Below are positions 9,576 to 20,830 of a stretch of DNA of 64,000 nucleotides, in pieces. The notes below the pieces were generated by a model. The model was not told the origin of the DNA. It did not search any database and saw nothing but the letters and a program-made list of their open reading frames with translations. The stretch is taken from positions 96,350 to 160,349 of the forward strand of contig NZ_MYFN02000013.1 of NCBI RefSeq assembly GCF_004514425.2, in the 5' to 3' direction. The first letter of the stretch is position 1. Every line of letters starts with the position of its first letter. The position numbers and the translations under genes are program-made. The DNA is from Shinella sumterensis. Lineage in GTDB: Bacteria > Pseudomonadota > Alphaproteobacteria > Rhizobiales > Rhizobiaceae.

Positions 9576-10256
9576 ATGAAGACGCCGGCCGGACAGGATG
9601 GAAATGCCACCAATGTCCCGCCGGCCGAAGCGGCCGGCGACGACCCCTTCGGGATGGCGCAGTGGTTGAAGGATGTGCCCGATGTGCCGCTGCATCCGCT
9701 GATGGCGCATCCGGTCGCGGCGATGGCCGCGACGGCGGCGATCGGCTTCGGGCTTGCCGGCCAGATGGCCGGCGCGATGCTGGGGCTGATGCAGGGGGCC
9801 GCGGGACAGGCCAAGGCGGCGCTGGACGAGGCGGCGGATCTGGCCGCCAGGGCCAAGGCTGAGCCGGTCGGGGCAAAGCCGGTGCTGAGGGTGGTGCCGA
9901 AGGAACCGGTGGCGAAGGCGCAAACGCCCGCCGTCGAACGGAAGGCGAAGGTGGCGCGGGACAAGACCGCGACGCCGAAGCCGGCGGACGAAAAGCCGGT
10001 GCGCACGGCGCCGGTGAAGAAGGCCGCCAAGGCCGATGACCTGAAGATGATTTCGGGCATCGGGCCGAAGCTGGAGCAGGTGCTGAACGGCATGGGCTTC
10101 ACGCGCTACGCCGACATCGCAGCCCTCGGGGACGCGGATGTCGCAAGGATCGAGGCCGAACTCGGCGCTGGCGGGCGGATTGCCCGCGATGGCTGGGTGG
10201 AGCAGGCAAGGACGCTGGCGAAGGGCAGGGGAAAGACCCGCCCGGACCGGCAGTAG
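9576..10256 (+). CDS. Nuo-operon protein with helix-hairpin-helix domain, 226 aa
   Basis: Starts 4 bases after nuoF with GGAG at 9565-9568. Three parts are visible: a short polar start; an Ala/Gly/Met-rich hydrophobic stretch (about residues 42-78) that may be a membrane hairpin or amphipathic helix; a charged Lys/Ala/Pro linker (about 90-150); and a C-terminal domain (about 154-220) with DDLKMISGIGPKLE and GRIARDGWVEQARTLAKG. That domain is clearly the same as the C terminus of NuoE in this operon. It is not a standard complex I subunit. A role tying complex I to another component is inference; no enzymatic motif is visible. Confidence 0.8.
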   Translation: MKTPAGQDGNATNVPPAEAAGDDPFGMAQWLKDVPDVPLHPLMAHPVAAMAATAAIGFGLAGQMAGAMLGLMQGAAGQAKAALDEAADLAARAKAEPVGAKPVLRVVPKEPVAKAQTPAVERKAKVARDKTATPKPADEKPVRTAPVKKAAKADDLKMISGIGPKLEQVLNGMGFTRYADIAALGDADVARIEAELGAGGRIARDGWVEQARTLAKGRGKTRPDRQ

Positions 10257-10352
10257 AAACGAAGGCAAAGGACCGGGTCACGTCCCGGGCCGAAGGCCGG
10301 AGAGAGAATGGCGCTGGTGAGACGCGGTTTCGCGTCAAAGCGGGATTGAGAT

Positions 10353-12431
10353 ATGGCAAAGCTGATCGTCGACGGAAAAGAAATCGAAGTCCCTGACCAC
10401 TTCACGCTGCTTCAGGCGTGCGAGGAGGCGGGCGCCGAAGTTCCGCGCTTCTGTTTCCACGAGCGGCTTTCGGTCGCCGGCAACTGCCGCATGTGCCTCG
10501 TCGAGGTGAAGGGCGGCCCGCCGAAGCCGGCGGCCTCCTGCGCCATGGGCGTGCGCGACCTGCGGCCGGGCCCGAACGGCGAACCGCCGGAAGTCTTCAC
10601 GACCACGCCGATGGTCAAGAAGGCGCGCGAAGGCGTGATGGAGTTCCTGCTCATCAACCACCCGCTGGATTGCCCGATCTGCGACCAGGGCGGCGAATGC
10701 GACCTGCAGGACCAGGCGATGGCCTTCGGCATCGATTCGTCGCGCTACGCTGAGAACAAGCGCGCGGTCGAGGACAAGTATATCGGCCCGCTCGTCAAGA
10801 CGATCATGAACCGCTGCATTCACTGCACGCGCTGCGTTCGTTTCACGACCGAGGTCGCCGGCATCACCGAGCTCGGCCTGATCGGCCGCGGTGAAGACGC
10901 CGAGATCACCACCTATCTCGAGCAGGCGATGACCTCGGAGCTCCAGGGCAACGTCGTCGACCTCTGCCCGGTCGGCGCGCTGACCTCCAAGCCCTTCGCC
11001 TTCACGGCCCGTCCGTGGGAGCTGAACAAGACCGAATCCATCGACGTCATGGACGCCGTCGGCTCGGCCATCCGCGTCGATACGCGCGGTCGCGAAGTCA
11101 TGCGCATCCTGCCGCGCGTCAACGAAGAGATCAACGAAGAGTGGATCTCCGACAAGACCCGCTTCATCTGGGACGGCCTGAAGACCCAGCGTCTCGACCG
11201 TCCGTATGTCCGCAAGGACGGCCGCTTGCAGCCCGCCTCCTGGGCCGAGGCCTTCGGCGCCATCAAGGCAGCCGTTGCCGGCAAGCCGGGCGACCGCATC
11301 GGCGCCATCGCCGGCGATCTGGCCTCCGTCGAGGAAATCTACGCGCTGCGCGAGCTGATGACCTCGCTCGGTTCCGTGAACATCGATTGCCGCCAGGACG
11401 GTTCGGTGCTCGACCCGTCGCTCGGCCGTGCAAGCTATATCTTCAACCCGACCATCGAAGGCATCGAGCAGGCCGACGCGCTGCTCATCGTCGGCTCCAA
11501 CCCGCGCCTCGAAGCCGCCGTGCTCAACGCCCGCATCCGCAAGCGCTGGCGCATGGACAACTTCCCGATCGGCGTGATCGGCGAGCAGGGCGAACTGCGC
11601 TACGGCTACGAATATCTCGGCGCCGGCACGGACACGCTGTCCGGCCTCCTCAACGGTTCGATCTCGTTTGCCGAAACGCTGAAGAAGGCCGAGCGTCCGA
11701 TGATCATCGTCGGCCAGGGCGCGCTGTCGCGCGCCGATGGGCTGGCCGTTCTCTCGGCCGTCTCGGCGCTTGCGGAGACTGTCGGTGCGGTCACGGCCGG
11801 CTGGAACGGCCTTGCCGTGCTGCACACCGCCGCTGCCCGCGTCGGTGCGCTCGACCTCGGCTTCGTGCCGGGCGAGGGCGGCAAGGCGGCCGCCGAGATG
11901 CTTGACGGCACCGACGTGCTCTTCCTGCTCGGCGCCGACGAGATGGACTTCGCGAAGAAGTCCGCCTTCACCGTCTATATCGGCTCGCATGGCGACAACG
12001 CGGCGCATGTCGCCGATGTCATCCTGCCGGGCGCGACCTATACCGAGAAGTCGGGCACCTGGGTCAACACGGAAGGCCGCGTCCAGATGGGCAACCGCGC
12101 CGGCTTCGCACCGGGCGACGCCCGCGAGGACTGGGCGATCCTGCGTGCGCTTTCCGACGTTCTCGGCAAGAAGCTGCCGTTCGATTCGCTCGTCCAGCTG
12201 CGTGCAAAACTCTATGCCGCGCACCCGCATTTCGCCGCGATCGACGAGATCGCACCGGGCGAAATCGCCGATCTCTCGGCCCTTGCGAAAAAAGGCGGGA
12301 CGATGGCGAATTCCGGGTTTGCGTCTCCGATCAAAGACTTCTATTTGACGAACCCGATAGCGCGCGCCTCCGCGGTCATGGCCGAATGCTCGGCGCTTGC
12401 CCGCAACAATTTCAAAGCCGCGGCGGAATGA
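10353..12431 (+). CDS. nuoG: NADH-quinone oxidoreductase subunit G
   Basis: The 692-aa 75-kDa subunit. The N-terminal ferredoxin-like part has cysteines for [2Fe-2S] N1b ([16 protein letters not shown] and a later ASCAM), the His-Cys3 site of N5 ([18 protein letters not shown] near residue 105) and the N4 ligands ([11 protein letters not shown] and DLCPVGAL). The rest is the molybdopterin-oxidoreductase-like fold without cofactor. A 96-base gap separates it from the previous gene. The ribosome site is modest (GGGA, 10342-10345). Confidence 0.97.
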   Translation: MAKLIVDGKEIEVPDHFTLLQACEEAGAEVPRFCFHERLSVAGNCRMCLVEVKGGPPKPAASCAMGVRDLRPGPNGEPPEVFTTTPMVKKAREGVMEFLLINHPLDCPICDQGGECDLQDQAMAFGIDSSRYAENKRAVEDKYIGPLVKTIMNRCIHCTRCVRFTTEVAGITELGLIGRGEDAEITTYLEQAMTSELQGNVVDLCPVGALTSKPFAFTARPWELNKTESIDVMDAVGSAIRVDTRGREVMRILPRVNEEINEEWISDKTRFIWDGLKTQRLDRPYVRKDGRLQPASWAEAFGAIKAAVAGKPGDRIGAIAGDLASVEEIYALRELMTSLGSVNIDCRQDGSVLDPSLGRASYIFNPTIEGIEQADALLIVGSNPRLEAAVLNARIRKRWRMDNFPIGVIGEQGELRYGYEYLGAGTDTLSGLLNGSISFAETLKKAERPMIIVGQGALSRADGLAVLSAVSALAETVGAVTAGWNGLAVLHTAAARVGALDLGFVPGEGGKAAAEMLDGTDVLFLLGADEMDFAKKSAFTVYIGSHGDNAAHVADVILPGATYTEKSGTWVNTEGRVQMGNRAGFAPGDAREDWAILRALSDVLGKKLPFDSLVQLRAKLYAAHPHFAAIDEIAPGEIADLSALAKKGGTMANSGFASPIKDFYLTNPIARASAVMAECSALARNNFKAAAE

Positions 12432-12451
12432 GCGCGAAGGAATAAGACGTT

Positions 12452-13498
12452 ATGGACGCTTTCATTTCGACCTATGTCTGGCCCGGCCTCATCATCGTGG
12501 CCCAGTCGCTTCTGCTGCTGGTGCTGCTTCTGGTGTCGATCGCCTTCATCCTTCTGGCAGACCGCAAGATCTGGGCGGCCGTTCAGCTGCGCCGCGGCCC
12601 GAACGTCGTCGGCCCCTTCGGCCTGCTGCAGTCCTTCGCCGACCTTCTGAAGTTCGTCTTCAAGGAGCCGGTCATCCCGGCAACGGCCAACAAGGTCATC
12701 TTCCTGCTGGCCCCGCTCGTTTCGGTGACGCTGGCGCTGGCGACCTGGGCGGTGATCCCGGTCAACGACGGCTGGATGATCGCCAACATCAATGTCGGCA
12801 TCCTCTACATCTTCGCGATCTCGTCGCTCGAAGTGTACGGCATCATCATGGGCGGCTGGGCTTCGAACTCGAAGTACCCGTTCCTCGGCGCGCTGCGTTC
12901 GGCCGCACAGATGGTGTCCTATGAAGTGTCGATCGGCTTCGTCATCGTCACCGTGTTGCTCTGCGTCGGTTCGCTGAACCTGTCGGATATCGTCAACGCG
13001 CAGAGCGACGGTCTCGGCACGCGCCTCGGCCTGCCGCCGTCGTTCCTCGACTGGCACTGGCTGGCGCTGTTCCCGATGTTCGTGGTCTTCTTCATCTCGG
13101 CGCTGGCCGAGACGAACCGCCCGCCTTTCGACCTTCCGGAAGCGGAATCCGAACTCGTCGCCGGCTTCATGGTCGAGTACGGCTCCACCCCGTACATGAT
13201 GTTCATGCTCGGCGAATATGCCGCCATCTGCCTGATGTGCGCGCTGACCACGATCCTCTTCCTCGGCGGCTGGCTGCCTCCGGTCGACGTCTGGTTCCTG
13301 AACTGGGTTCCCGGCATCGTATGGTTCGTCCTGAAGGCGCTTCTCGTCTTCTTCATGTTCGCGATGGTGAAGGCCTTCGTGCCGCGCTACCGCTACGACC
13401 AGCTCATGCGTCTCGGCTGGAAGATCTTCCTTCCGATCTCGCTTGCCATGGTCGTCATTACCGCATTCGTGCTGAAGCTCACGGGCTGGTCGCCATGA
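12452..13498 (+). CDS. nuoH: NADH-quinone oxidoreductase subunit H
   Basis: A 348-aa integral membrane subunit with eight predicted helices, joining the peripheral arm to the membrane arm and lining the quinone channel. Family signatures are [18 protein letters not shown], the glutamate-rich loop [21 protein letters not shown], and EYG after it. Twenty bases follow nuoG. Confidence 0.97.
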   Translation: MDAFISTYVWPGLIIVAQSLLLLVLLLVSIAFILLADRKIWAAVQLRRGPNVVGPFGLLQSFADLLKFVFKEPVIPATANKVIFLLAPLVSVTLALATWAVIPVNDGWMIANINVGILYIFAISSLEVYGIIMGGWASNSKYPFLGALRSAAQMVSYEVSIGFVIVTVLLCVGSLNLSDIVNAQSDGLGTRLGLPPSFLDWHWLALFPMFVVFFISALAETNRPPFDLPEAESELVAGFMVEYGSTPYMMFMLGEYAAICLMCALTTILFLGGWLPPVDVWFLNWVPGIVWFVLKALLVFFMFAMVKAFVPRYRYDQLMRLGWKIFLPISLAMVVITAFVLKLTGWSP

Positions 13499-13534
13499 TG
13501 ACCGTCTCCCGCCTCAGCAGCATTGGAGCTTGAA

Positions 13535-14026
13535 ATGGCTAGTCTTTCGCAAGCCGTAAATTCGCTGTTCCTCAAGGAATTCGTCGGCGCGTTCTTCCTG
13601 TCGATGCGCTACTTCTTCCGCCCGAAGGCAACGGTGAACTATCCCTTCGAAAAGGGCCCGGTCTCTCCGCGCTTCCGCGGCGAGCATGCGCTGCGCCGTT
13701 ACCCGAACGGTGAAGAGCGCTGCATCGCCTGCAAGCTGTGCGAGGCGATCTGTCCTGCCCAGGCCATCACCATCGAGGCCGGTCCGCGCCGCAACGACGG
13801 CACCCGCCGCACGGTGCGCTACGACATCGACATGGTGAAGTGCATCTATTGCGGCTTCTGCCAGGAAGCCTGCCCGGTCGACGCCATCGTCGAAGGTCCG
13901 AACTTCGAGTTCTCGACCGAGACGCGCGAAGAGCTCTACTACGACAAGCAGAAGCTCCTCGAGAACGGCGATCGCTGGGAGCGGGAAATCGCCCGCAACA
14001 TCGCGATGGACTCGCCTTACCGCTGA
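13535..14026 (+). CDS. nuoI: NADH-quinone oxidoreductase subunit I
   Basis: A 163-aa ferredoxin-type subunit with two [4Fe-4S] motifs, [12 protein letters not shown] (about residues 63-74) and [12 protein letters not shown] (about 102-113), holding N6a and N6b. The start ATG at 13535 has GGAG at 13525-13528; a TTG twelve bases earlier is in frame but unsupported. Confidence 0.97.
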   Translation: MASLSQAVNSLFLKEFVGAFFLSMRYFFRPKATVNYPFEKGPVSPRFRGEHALRRYPNGEERCIACKLCEAICPAQAITIEAGPRRNDGTRRTVRYDIDMVKCIYCGFCQEACPVDAIVEGPNFEFSTETREELYYDKQKLLENGDRWEREIARNIAMDSPYR

Positions 14027-14052
14027 TCGGCGGGGCGTATTGAATTTCAAGT

Positions 14053-14075
14053 GCCTGACGAGAGGGTCGTCAGGC
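14053..14075 (+). other. Intercistronic hairpin between nuoI and nuoJ
   Basis: GCCTGACGA (14053-14061) and TCGTCAGGC (14067-14075) form a perfect 9-bp stem with a 5-base loop in the 98-base gap between nuoI and nuoJ. No T-run follows, so full termination is unlikely; it may mark RNA processing or adjust expression within the operon. Confidence 0.55.
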
Positions 14076-14124
14076 TTCGACGGGGAGGGGGGACCTTCTC
14101 CGGGGAAGACGAAAAGGCACCAAA

Positions 14125-14739
14125 ATGGGTCTGCAGGCTCTATTCTTCTATCTGTTCGCCTTCGTGGCGGTGGCGTCCGCCTTCATGGTGATCGCGTCGA
14201 GGAACCCGGTTTATTCCGTGCTGTTCCTGATCCTCACCTTCTTCAACGCGGCGGGCCTGTTCCTTTTGACGGGCGCCGAGTTCCTGGCGATGATCCTGCT
14301 GGTCGTCTATGTCGGCGCCGTCGCGGTTCTCTTCCTCTTCGTCGTCATGATGCTGGACATCGACTTCGCCGCCTTGCGTGCGGGCGTGCTTGAATATGCA
14401 CCGGTCGGCGCGCTCATCGGCGTCATCCTGGCCATCGAGCTCATCGTCGTCATCGGCGGTTCGACGCTTTCGCCGGAAATCGCCTCGAACATCTCCATGC
14501 CGATCCCGCCGGTGGCGGAACGGACCAACACGGCAGCGCTCGGCGACGTGCTCTATACGCACTACGTCTATTTCTTCCAGATCGCCGGCCTCGTGCTGCT
14601 CGTCGCCATGATCGGCGCGATCGTGCTGACGCTGCGCCACAAGCCAAACATCAAGCGCCAGAACATCTCGCAGCAGGTTGCCCGTACGCCGGAAACCGCC
14701 GTCGAGGTGGTCAAGGTGAAGCCCGGGCAGGGCATCTGA
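14125..14739 (+). CDS. nuoJ: NADH-quinone oxidoreductase subunit J
   Basis: A 204-aa membrane subunit with five helices. The helix-3 segment [22 protein letters not shown] contains the pi-bulge region that couples quinone chemistry to proton pumping. The C-terminal 40 residues are polar and cytosolic. A gap of 98 bases with a hairpin precedes it. Confidence 0.95.
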   Translation: MGLQALFFYLFAFVAVASAFMVIASRNPVYSVLFLILTFFNAAGLFLLTGAEFLAMILLVVYVGAVAVLFLFVVMMLDIDFAALRAGVLEYAPVGALIGVILAIELIVVIGGSTLSPEIASNISMPIPPVAERTNTAALGDVLYTHYVYFFQIAGLVLLVAMIGAIVLTLRHKPNIKRQNISQQVARTPETAVEVVKVKPGQGI

Positions 14740-14764
14740 GGCCGCGCGGACAAGGAAAAGCATC

Positions 14765-15073
14765 ATGGAAATCGGTATTTCCCACTATCTCACGGTCAGC
14801 GCCATCCTCTTCACCCTCGGCGTCTTCGGCATCTTCCTCAACCGGAAGAACGTCATCGTCATCCTGATGTCGATCGAACTGATCCTGCTTGCGGTCAACA
14901 TCAACATGATCGCGTTCTCGGCGTTCCTGAACGACATCGTCGGCCAGGTCTTCGCGCTGTTCATTCTGACCGTCGCGGCTGCGGAAGCGGCCATCGGTCT
15001 TGCAATTCTCGTCGTCTTCTATCGTAACCGCGGTTCGATCGCCGTCGAAGACGTCAACGTGATGAAGGGCTGA
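14765..15073 (+). CDS. nuoK: NADH-quinone oxidoreductase subunit K
   Basis: A 102-aa subunit with three membrane helices. The two buried glutamates used in proton transfer are visible in [12 protein letters not shown] (helix 2) and the [10 protein letters not shown] segment. Length is typical of the family. Confidence 0.96.
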   Translation: MEIGISHYLTVSAILFTLGVFGIFLNRKNVIVILMSIELILLAVNINMIAFSAFLNDIVGQVFALFILTVAAAEAAIGLAILVVFYRNRGSIAVEDVNVMKG

Positions 15074-15080
15074 TCGGGTC

Positions 15081-17078
15081 ATGGATACCATCATCAAGGC
15101 AATCGTCTTTCTTCCGCTGATCGGCTTCCTGATCGCCGGCATCGGCGGCAACGCCATCGGCGCCAAGGCATCGGAATACGTCACGTCCGGGTTCATGATC
15201 ATCGCCGCCGTGCTGTCGTGGATCGTCTTCTTCGACGTCGCCATGGGCGAGACGGAGATGATCAAGGTCAGCGTGCTGCGCTGGATCCAGTCCGGCAACC
15301 TCGATGTCGAATGGGCGTTCCGCGTCGATACGCTGACGGCCGTGATGTTCGTCGTGGTCAACACGGTCTCGACGCTCGTGCACATCTACTCGATCGGCTA
15401 CATGCACCACGATCCGCATCGGCCGCGCTTCTTCGCCTATCTCTCGCTCTTCACCTTCGCCATGCTCATGCTGGTGACGGCCGACAACCTGCTGCAGATG
15501 TTCTTCGGCTGGGAAGGCGTGGGTCTGGCGTCCTATCTGCTGATCGGTTTCTGGTACAAGAAGCCCTCGGCCAGCGCGGCCGCCATGAAGGCGTTCATCG
15601 TCAACCGCGTCGGTGACTTCGGCTTCATTCTCGGCATTTCCTGCGTCTTCGTGCTGTTCGGCTCGATCAATTTCGAAACGATCTTCGCGACCGCCGCCAC
15701 CTATCTGCCGGCCGAAGGCGCTGCGGATGCCGCTGAACCCGTCATCAACCTGTTCGGCATGTCGCTCGACAAGTCGCATGCGCTGACGGCCACCTGCCTG
15801 CTGCTCTTCATGGGCGCGATGGGCAAGTCGGCGCAGTTCCTGCTGCACACCTGGCTTCCGGACGCCATGGAAGGCCCGACCCCGGTTTCGGCCCTCATCC
15901 ATGCCGCGACCATGGTCACCGCAGGCGTCTTCCTCGTCGCCCGCATGTCGCCGGTCTTCGAACTGTCGCATGATGCCCTGATGGTCGTCACGCTCGTCGG
16001 CGCGATCACGGCCTTCTTCGCCGCGACCGTCGGCCTCGTGCAGAACGACATCAAGCGCGTGATCGCCTACTCGACCTGCTCGCAGCTCGGCTACATGTTC
16101 GTGGCGCTCGGCATCGGCGCCTATGGCGCGGCCGTCTTCCACCTGTTCACGCACGCCTTCTTCAAGGCCCTGCTGTTCCTCGGCGCGGGTTCCGTCATCC
16201 ACGCCGTCGATGGCGAGCAGGACATGCGCTACATGGGCGGCCTGCGCAAGCACATCCCAATCACCTTCTGGATGATGACGATCGGCACGCTCGCGCTGAC
16301 CGGCGTCGGCATCCCGGGCACGGTCATCGGCTTCGCCGGCTTCTTCTCGAAGGATGCGATCATCGAATCGACCTTCGCGTCGCACAGCCCGATCGCCGGC
16401 TTCGCCTTCGTGCTCCTGGTCATCGCCGCGCTCTTCACGAGCTTCTATTCCTGGCGCCTGGCTTTCATGACCTTCTTCGGCAAGCCGCGCGCATCCGCAG
16501 ACGTCATGCACCACGTGCACGAATCGCCGGCCGTGATGCTGATCCCGCTCTACATTCTGGGCGTGGGCGCGATCTTCGCCGGTGTGATCTTCGTCGAATA
16601 TTTCTTCGGCCATCACTACGGCGAGTTCTGGCAGGGCGCTCTGTTCACGCTGCCGGGCAACGACCTCGTCAACGAGTACCACCACGTCCCGCTGTGGGTG
16701 AAGTGGAGCCCGTTCGCCGCCATGGCACTCGGCTTCGTCACCGCCTGGTACATGTACATCCGCTCGCCGGAGACCCCGAAATATCTGGCGGAACAGCACC
16801 GCGGCCTCTACCAGTTCCTGCTCAACAAGTGGTACTTCGACGAACTGTACGATTTCCTCTTCGTGCGTTCGGCAAAGGCTCTGGGCCGGTTCCTCTGGAA
16901 GAAGGGTGACGGCGCCGTCATCGACGGTCTCGGCCCGAACGGTGTCGCCGCCCGCGTCGTCGACGTCACCGACCGTGTCGTGCGTCTCCAGACCGGTTAC
17001 CTCTATCACTACGCATTCGCGATGCTGCTGGGTATTGCAGCACTCGTCACCTGGATGATGCTCGGGAGTTCCCTCTGA
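15081..17078 (+). CDS. nuoL: NADH-quinone oxidoreductase subunit L
   Basis: The 665-aa distal antiporter-like subunit, with about 16 helices and the long lateral helix at the C terminus. Visible signatures include the helix-5 glutamate in [18 protein letters not shown], the lysine region [20 protein letters not shown] and [12 protein letters not shown]. Its stop overlaps the start of nuoM by one base. Confidence 0.97.
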   Translation: MDTIIKAIVFLPLIGFLIAGIGGNAIGAKASEYVTSGFMIIAAVLSWIVFFDVAMGETEMIKVSVLRWIQSGNLDVEWAFRVDTLTAVMFVVVNTVSTLVHIYSIGYMHHDPHRPRFFAYLSLFTFAMLMLVTADNLLQMFFGWEGVGLASYLLIGFWYKKPSASAAAMKAFIVNRVGDFGFILGISCVFVLFGSINFETIFATAATYLPAEGAADAAEPVINLFGMSLDKSHALTATCLLLFMGAMGKSAQFLLHTWLPDAMEGPTPVSALIHAATMVTAGVFLVARMSPVFELSHDALMVVTLVGAITAFFAATVGLVQNDIKRVIAYSTCSQLGYMFVALGIGAYGAAVFHLFTHAFFKALLFLGAGSVIHAVDGEQDMRYMGGLRKHIPITFWMMTIGTLALTGVGIPGTVIGFAGFFSKDAIIESTFASHSPIAGFAFVLLVIAALFTSFYSWRLAFMTFFGKPRASADVMHHVHESPAVMLIPLYILGVGAIFAGVIFVEYFFGHHYGEFWQGALFTLPGNDLVNEYHHVPLWVKWSPFAAMALGFVTAWYMYIRSPETPKYLAEQHRGLYQFLLNKWYFDELYDFLFVRSAKALGRFLWKKGDGAVIDGLGPNGVAARVVDVTDRVVRLQTGYLYHYAFAMLLGIAALVTWMMLGSSL

Positions 17079-18592
17079 TGACCGATTGGCCCATTCTTTC
17101 AGCGGTCACCTTTCTCCCGCTCGTCGGCGTGGCGCTTCTGCTGCTGACGCGTGAAGACAGCCCGTACGGCCGCCGCAACATCCTGAATGTCGCGCTGCTA
17201 ACGACGGTCTTCACCTTCGTGCTCTCGCTCTTCATCTGGATCGGCTTCGACTATTCGAACCCCGGTTTCCAGATGACCGAGAAGCATGAATGGCTCGGCA
17301 CCGGCATCTCCTACCATCTGGGCGTCGACGGCATCTCCATGCTGTTCGTCATCCTCTCGACCTTCCTGATGCCGTTCTGCGTGCTGGCGAGCTGGAACAC
17401 CATCGAGAAGCGCCTGAAGGCTTACATGATCGCCTTCCTGCTTCTGGAAGTGTTCATGGTCGGCGTCTTCGTCTCGCTCGACATCGTGCTGTTCTACGTG
17501 TTCTTCGAAGCGGGCCTCATTCCGATGTTCATCATCATCGGCGTGTGGGGCGGCAAGGATCGCGTCTACGCATCCTACAAGTTCTTCCTCTACACGCTGC
17601 TCGGCTCGGTGCTGATGCTGCTCGCCATCATGGCGATGTACTGGCAGGCCGGCACGACCGACATCACGGAACTGCTCGCCTACAACTTCCCGGCCCACAT
17701 GCAGACCTGGCTGTGGCTCGCCTTCTTCGCGTCCTTCGCGGTGAAGATGCCGATGTGGCCGGTGCATACCTGGCTTCCCGACGCGCACGTTCAGGCGCCG
17801 ACGGCGGGTTCGGTCATCCTGGCAGGTGTGCTCCTGAAGCTCGGCGGCTACGGTTTCATCCGTTTCTCGCTCGCGATGTTCCCGCTCGCCTCGGACTATT
17901 TCGCGCCCTTCGTCTTCACGCTGTCGGTCATCGCCATCATCTACACCTCGCTGGTGGCCATGATGCAGGACGACATCAAGAAGCTGATCGCCTATTCGTC
18001 GGTCGCCCATATGGGCTACGTCACCATGGGCATCTTCGCGGCGAATGCGCAGGGCCTGCAGGGCGCCATCTTCCAGATGCTGTCGCACGGCATCGTCTCG
18101 GGCGCGCTCTTCCTCTGCGTCGGCGTGGTCTATGATCGGCTGCACACCCGCGAGATCTCGGCCTATGGCGGTCTCGTCAACAACATGCCGAAATACGCCG
18201 TCGCCTTCATGCTGTTCACCATGGCGAATGTCGGCCTTCCCGGCACGTCCGGCTTCGTCGGCGAGTTCATGACGCTGCTCGGCGTCTTCCGCGCCAACAC
18301 CTGGGTTGCGCTTTTTGCGACCACCGGCGTCATCCTCTCGGCCGCCTATGCGCTCTGGCTCTACCGGCGGGTGATCTTCGGTGCGCTCGAGAAGGAAAGC
18401 CTGAAGTCGCTGCTCGATCTCTCGGGCCGTGAAAAGCTCCTGCTTTATCCGCTGGGTATCCTGACCATCTTCTTCGGTGTCTATCCGTCACCGGTCTTCG
18501 ATGTGACGGCGGCTTCGGTCGACGCCCTGCTCAACCAATATTCCGCGGCTCTGCAAGCGGCGCAGCACTCTGTTGCGCTTCTGGCGAACTGA
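17078..18592 (+). CDS. nuoM: NADH-quinone oxidoreductase subunit M
   Basis: A 504-aa antiporter-like proton-pumping subunit with about 14 helices. The helix-5 glutamate in [14 protein letters not shown] and the lysine of [18 protein letters not shown] are present. Coupled to nuoL through a TGATG overlap. Confidence 0.97.
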   Translation: MTDWPILSAVTFLPLVGVALLLLTREDSPYGRRNILNVALLTTVFTFVLSLFIWIGFDYSNPGFQMTEKHEWLGTGISYHLGVDGISMLFVILSTFLMPFCVLASWNTIEKRLKAYMIAFLLLEVFMVGVFVSLDIVLFYVFFEAGLIPMFIIIGVWGGKDRVYASYKFFLYTLLGSVLMLLAIMAMYWQAGTTDITELLAYNFPAHMQTWLWLAFFASFAVKMPMWPVHTWLPDAHVQAPTAGSVILAGVLLKLGGYGFIRFSLAMFPLASDYFAPFVFTLSVIAIIYTSLVAMMQDDIKKLIAYSSVAHMGYVTMGIFAANAQGLQGAIFQMLSHGIVSGALFLCVGVVYDRLHTREISAYGGLVNNMPKYAVAFMLFTMANVGLPGTSGFVGEFMTLLGVFRANTWVALFATTGVILSAAYALWLYRRVIFGALEKESLKSLLDLSGREKLLLYPLGILTIFFGVYPSPVFDVTAASVDALLNQYSAALQAAQHSVALLAN

Positions 18593-18608
18593 CGACGGGA
18601 CCCTAGAC

Positions 18609-20051
18609 ATGACTGCTGATACAATCCTCGCCAGCCTGCAGCTCTCGATGCCGGAGATCATTCTGGCCGTTGGCGCCCTGGCCCTGCTGATGATCGGTGT
18701 CTTCTCGGGCGAACGCTCCGGGACGACGGTCACGGGGCTTGCCGTCGCGCTGCTCATCATCTCCGGCCTCTGGCTGGTGCTCGCCACGGGCGAGGGCCAG
18801 GCCTATGGCGGCGCATTCATCTCAGACCCGTTCGCACGGTTCATGAAGGTGCTGGCGCTGATCGGCTCGATCACGGCCATGGTCATGACGGTCGGTCACG
18901 CGCGTTCCGACCAGCTCGACCGCTTCGAGTTCCCGGTGCTGATCGTGCTGTCGACGCTCGGCATGCTGCTGATGATCTCTGCCAACAGCCTGTTGTCGCT
19001 GTATCTGGCGCTGGAACTCCAGTCGCTCGCGCTTTATGTCGTCGCCGCCATCAACCGCGAAAGCCTGCGCTCGACGGAAGCCGGCCTGAAGTACTTCGTG
19101 CTCGGCGCGCTGTCTTCGGGCATGCTGCTCTACGGCATGTCGCTGGTCTACGGCTTCACCGGCCAGATCGGCTTCCAGGAAATCGCCTCCGCGCTGACCG
19201 CCGAGGGCCGTTCGCTCGGTCTCGTCTTCGGCCTGGTCTTCATCCTTGCCGGCCTTGCCTTCAAGATCTCCGCCGTGCCGTTCCACATGTGGACGCCGGA
19301 CGTCTATGAAGGCGCGCCGACCCCGGTCACGGCCTTCTTCGCGGCCGCGCCGAAGGTCGCCGCCATGGCCATGCTCGTGCGCATCGTCATCGATGCCTTC
19401 GAGCCCGTCGTCGCCGACTGGCAGCAGGTCATCGTCTTCATCTCGATCGCCTCGATGCTGCTCGGTTCGTTCGCCGCCATCGGCCAGAAGAACATCAAGC
19501 GCCTGATGGCCTATTCCTCCATCGGCCATATGGGCTATGCGCTGGTCGGCCTTGCCGCCGGCTCCATGGCCGGTGTGCGCGGCGTCGCGCTCTACATGCT
19601 CATCTACATGGTCATGACGCTCGGTACCTTCGCCTGCATCCTTGCCATGCGCCGCAAGGAAGGCGGCAATGTCGAGGATATCAACGACCTCGCGGGTCTG
19701 TCCTCGACCAATCCCTTCATGGCGACCGTCCTGACGGTCCTCATGTTCTCGCTTGCCGGCATTCCGCCCATGGCCGGCTTCTTCGCCAAGTACTTCGTGT
19801 TCATGGCGGCGATCGAGGCGCATCTCTATGCGCTCGCCATCATCGGCGTGCTGTCGTCGGTCGTCGGCGCCTACTATTACCTGCGGGTCATCAAGGTGAT
19901 GTGGTTCGACGAGCCGACCGGCGAATTCGCCCGCACCTCTGGCGAGCTGAAGCTGGTCTTCGGTCTCTCCGGCCTCTTCGTTCTCGGCTATATCCTGATC
20001 GGCGGGCCGATCGGCAACGCAGCCGAAGCGGCGGCACGGACCTTCTTTTGA
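18609..20051 (+). CDS. nuoN: NADH-quinone oxidoreductase subunit N
   Basis: A 480-aa antiporter-like subunit with about 14 helices, last structural gene of the operon. The helix-5 glutamate in [13 protein letters not shown] and the lysine in [20 protein letters not shown] match the family. The start [11 protein letters not shown] at 18609 is preferred over an upstream in-frame ATG that would overlap nuoM. Confidence 0.96.
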   Translation: MTADTILASLQLSMPEIILAVGALALLMIGVFSGERSGTTVTGLAVALLIISGLWLVLATGEGQAYGGAFISDPFARFMKVLALIGSITAMVMTVGHARSDQLDRFEFPVLIVLSTLGMLLMISANSLLSLYLALELQSLALYVVAAINRESLRSTEAGLKYFVLGALSSGMLLYGMSLVYGFTGQIGFQEIASALTAEGRSLGLVFGLVFILAGLAFKISAVPFHMWTPDVYEGAPTPVTAFFAAAPKVAAMAMLVRIVIDAFEPVVADWQQVIVFISIASMLLGSFAAIGQKNIKRLMAYSSIGHMGYALVGLAAGSMAGVRGVALYMLIYMVMTLGTFACILAMRRKEGGNVEDINDLAGLSSTNPFMATVLTVLMFSLAGIPPMAGFFAKYFVFMAAIEAHLYALAIIGVLSSVVGAYYYLRVIKVMWFDEPTGEFARTSGELKLVFGLSGLFVLGYILIGGPIGNAAEAAARTFF

Positions 20052-20074
20052 GCTGGTCCGGTCATCCTCGCCTG

Positions 20075-20815
20075 ATGTCGCTTGACGACTTCCGGCACGA
20101 GGCGCTCACGGATGTGAGTTCGACCAACACGGAATGCCTGGAGCGCGCCCGAAAGGGCGCGCTTTCCGGTCTCTGGGTGACCGCCGTGCGCCAGACCGGC
20201 GGCCGCGGGCGGCGCGGCCGAGCATGGTTCTCCGAACCCGGCAATCTCTATGCCTCGCTGCTGCTGATCGATGCGGCGCCGATGGACCGTCTCGGCTCCC
20301 TGCCGCTCGCCGTCGCCGTTGCGGTGCAGGATGCGATCAGCCGCGTGGTGCCGCTCGATGCGCCCGATGTGCTGATCAAGTGGCCCAATGACATCCTCAT
20401 CGAGCGCCGCAAGGTCTGCGGCATCCTCGTGGAAGGGGAAACGCTTGCCGACGGCCGGCATGCGCTGGTCATCGGCATCGGCATCAATGTGGCCGTCGCC
20501 CCGGAGGCGGGCCTCTATCCCGTGGCGACGCTGCGCGATTTCGGCGTATCCGCTTCCCCCGACGAGCTTTTCGCCCATCTCTTCCAGTCGATGGCGAAGA
20601 CACTTTCCTTGTGGGACGGCGGGCAGGGCATCGCCGTGATCATGGAACGCTGGAAGCAGGTCGCCGGCGGCATCGGCGAAAACATAACGGTCAATCTCCC
20701 GGACCGTTCGATTTCCGGGCGCTTTGCGGGAATTGATGATACAGGTCTCCTCAAGCTGGAGACGGATGACGGCGGCACGCGCTTGATCGCGGCCGGCGAC
20801 GTATTTTTTGGATAG
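20075..20815 (+). CDS. birA: Biotin--[acetyl-CoA-carboxylase] ligase, no DNA-binding domain
   Basis: Attaches biotin to carboxylase subunits through biotinyl-AMP. The catalytic domain is complete: GRGRRGRAW holds the adenylate loop, KWPNDI and GILVEGE are the usual core motifs. At 246 aa it lacks the N-terminal winged helix of Escherichia coli BirA, so it is a ligase only and not a repressor, as usual in alphaproteobacteria. It follows nuoN by 23 bases, probably by read-through. A TTG at 20048 is a possible longer start. Confidence 0.94.
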   Translation: MSLDDFRHEALTDVSSTNTECLERARKGALSGLWVTAVRQTGGRGRRGRAWFSEPGNLYASLLLIDAAPMDRLGSLPLAVAVAVQDAISRVVPLDAPDVLIKWPNDILIERRKVCGILVEGETLADGRHALVIGIGINVAVAPEAGLYPVATLRDFGVSASPDELFAHLFQSMAKTLSLWDGGQGIAVIMERWKQVAGGIGENITVNLPDRSISGRFAGIDDTGLLKLETDDGGTRLIAAGDVFFG

Positions 20816-20830
20816 GATGTTTTGAACACG

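Noticed and set aside
10308..10349. A 13-codon frame just before nuoG with GGAGAG in front
   Set aside because: It could be a leader peptide, but it has no regulatory codon pattern and no attenuator hairpin; too little to support a gene.
13495..13533. A 12-codon frame between nuoH and nuoI
   Set aside because: It starts within the nuoH stop and overlaps the nuoI ribosome site; it looks like chance spacer.
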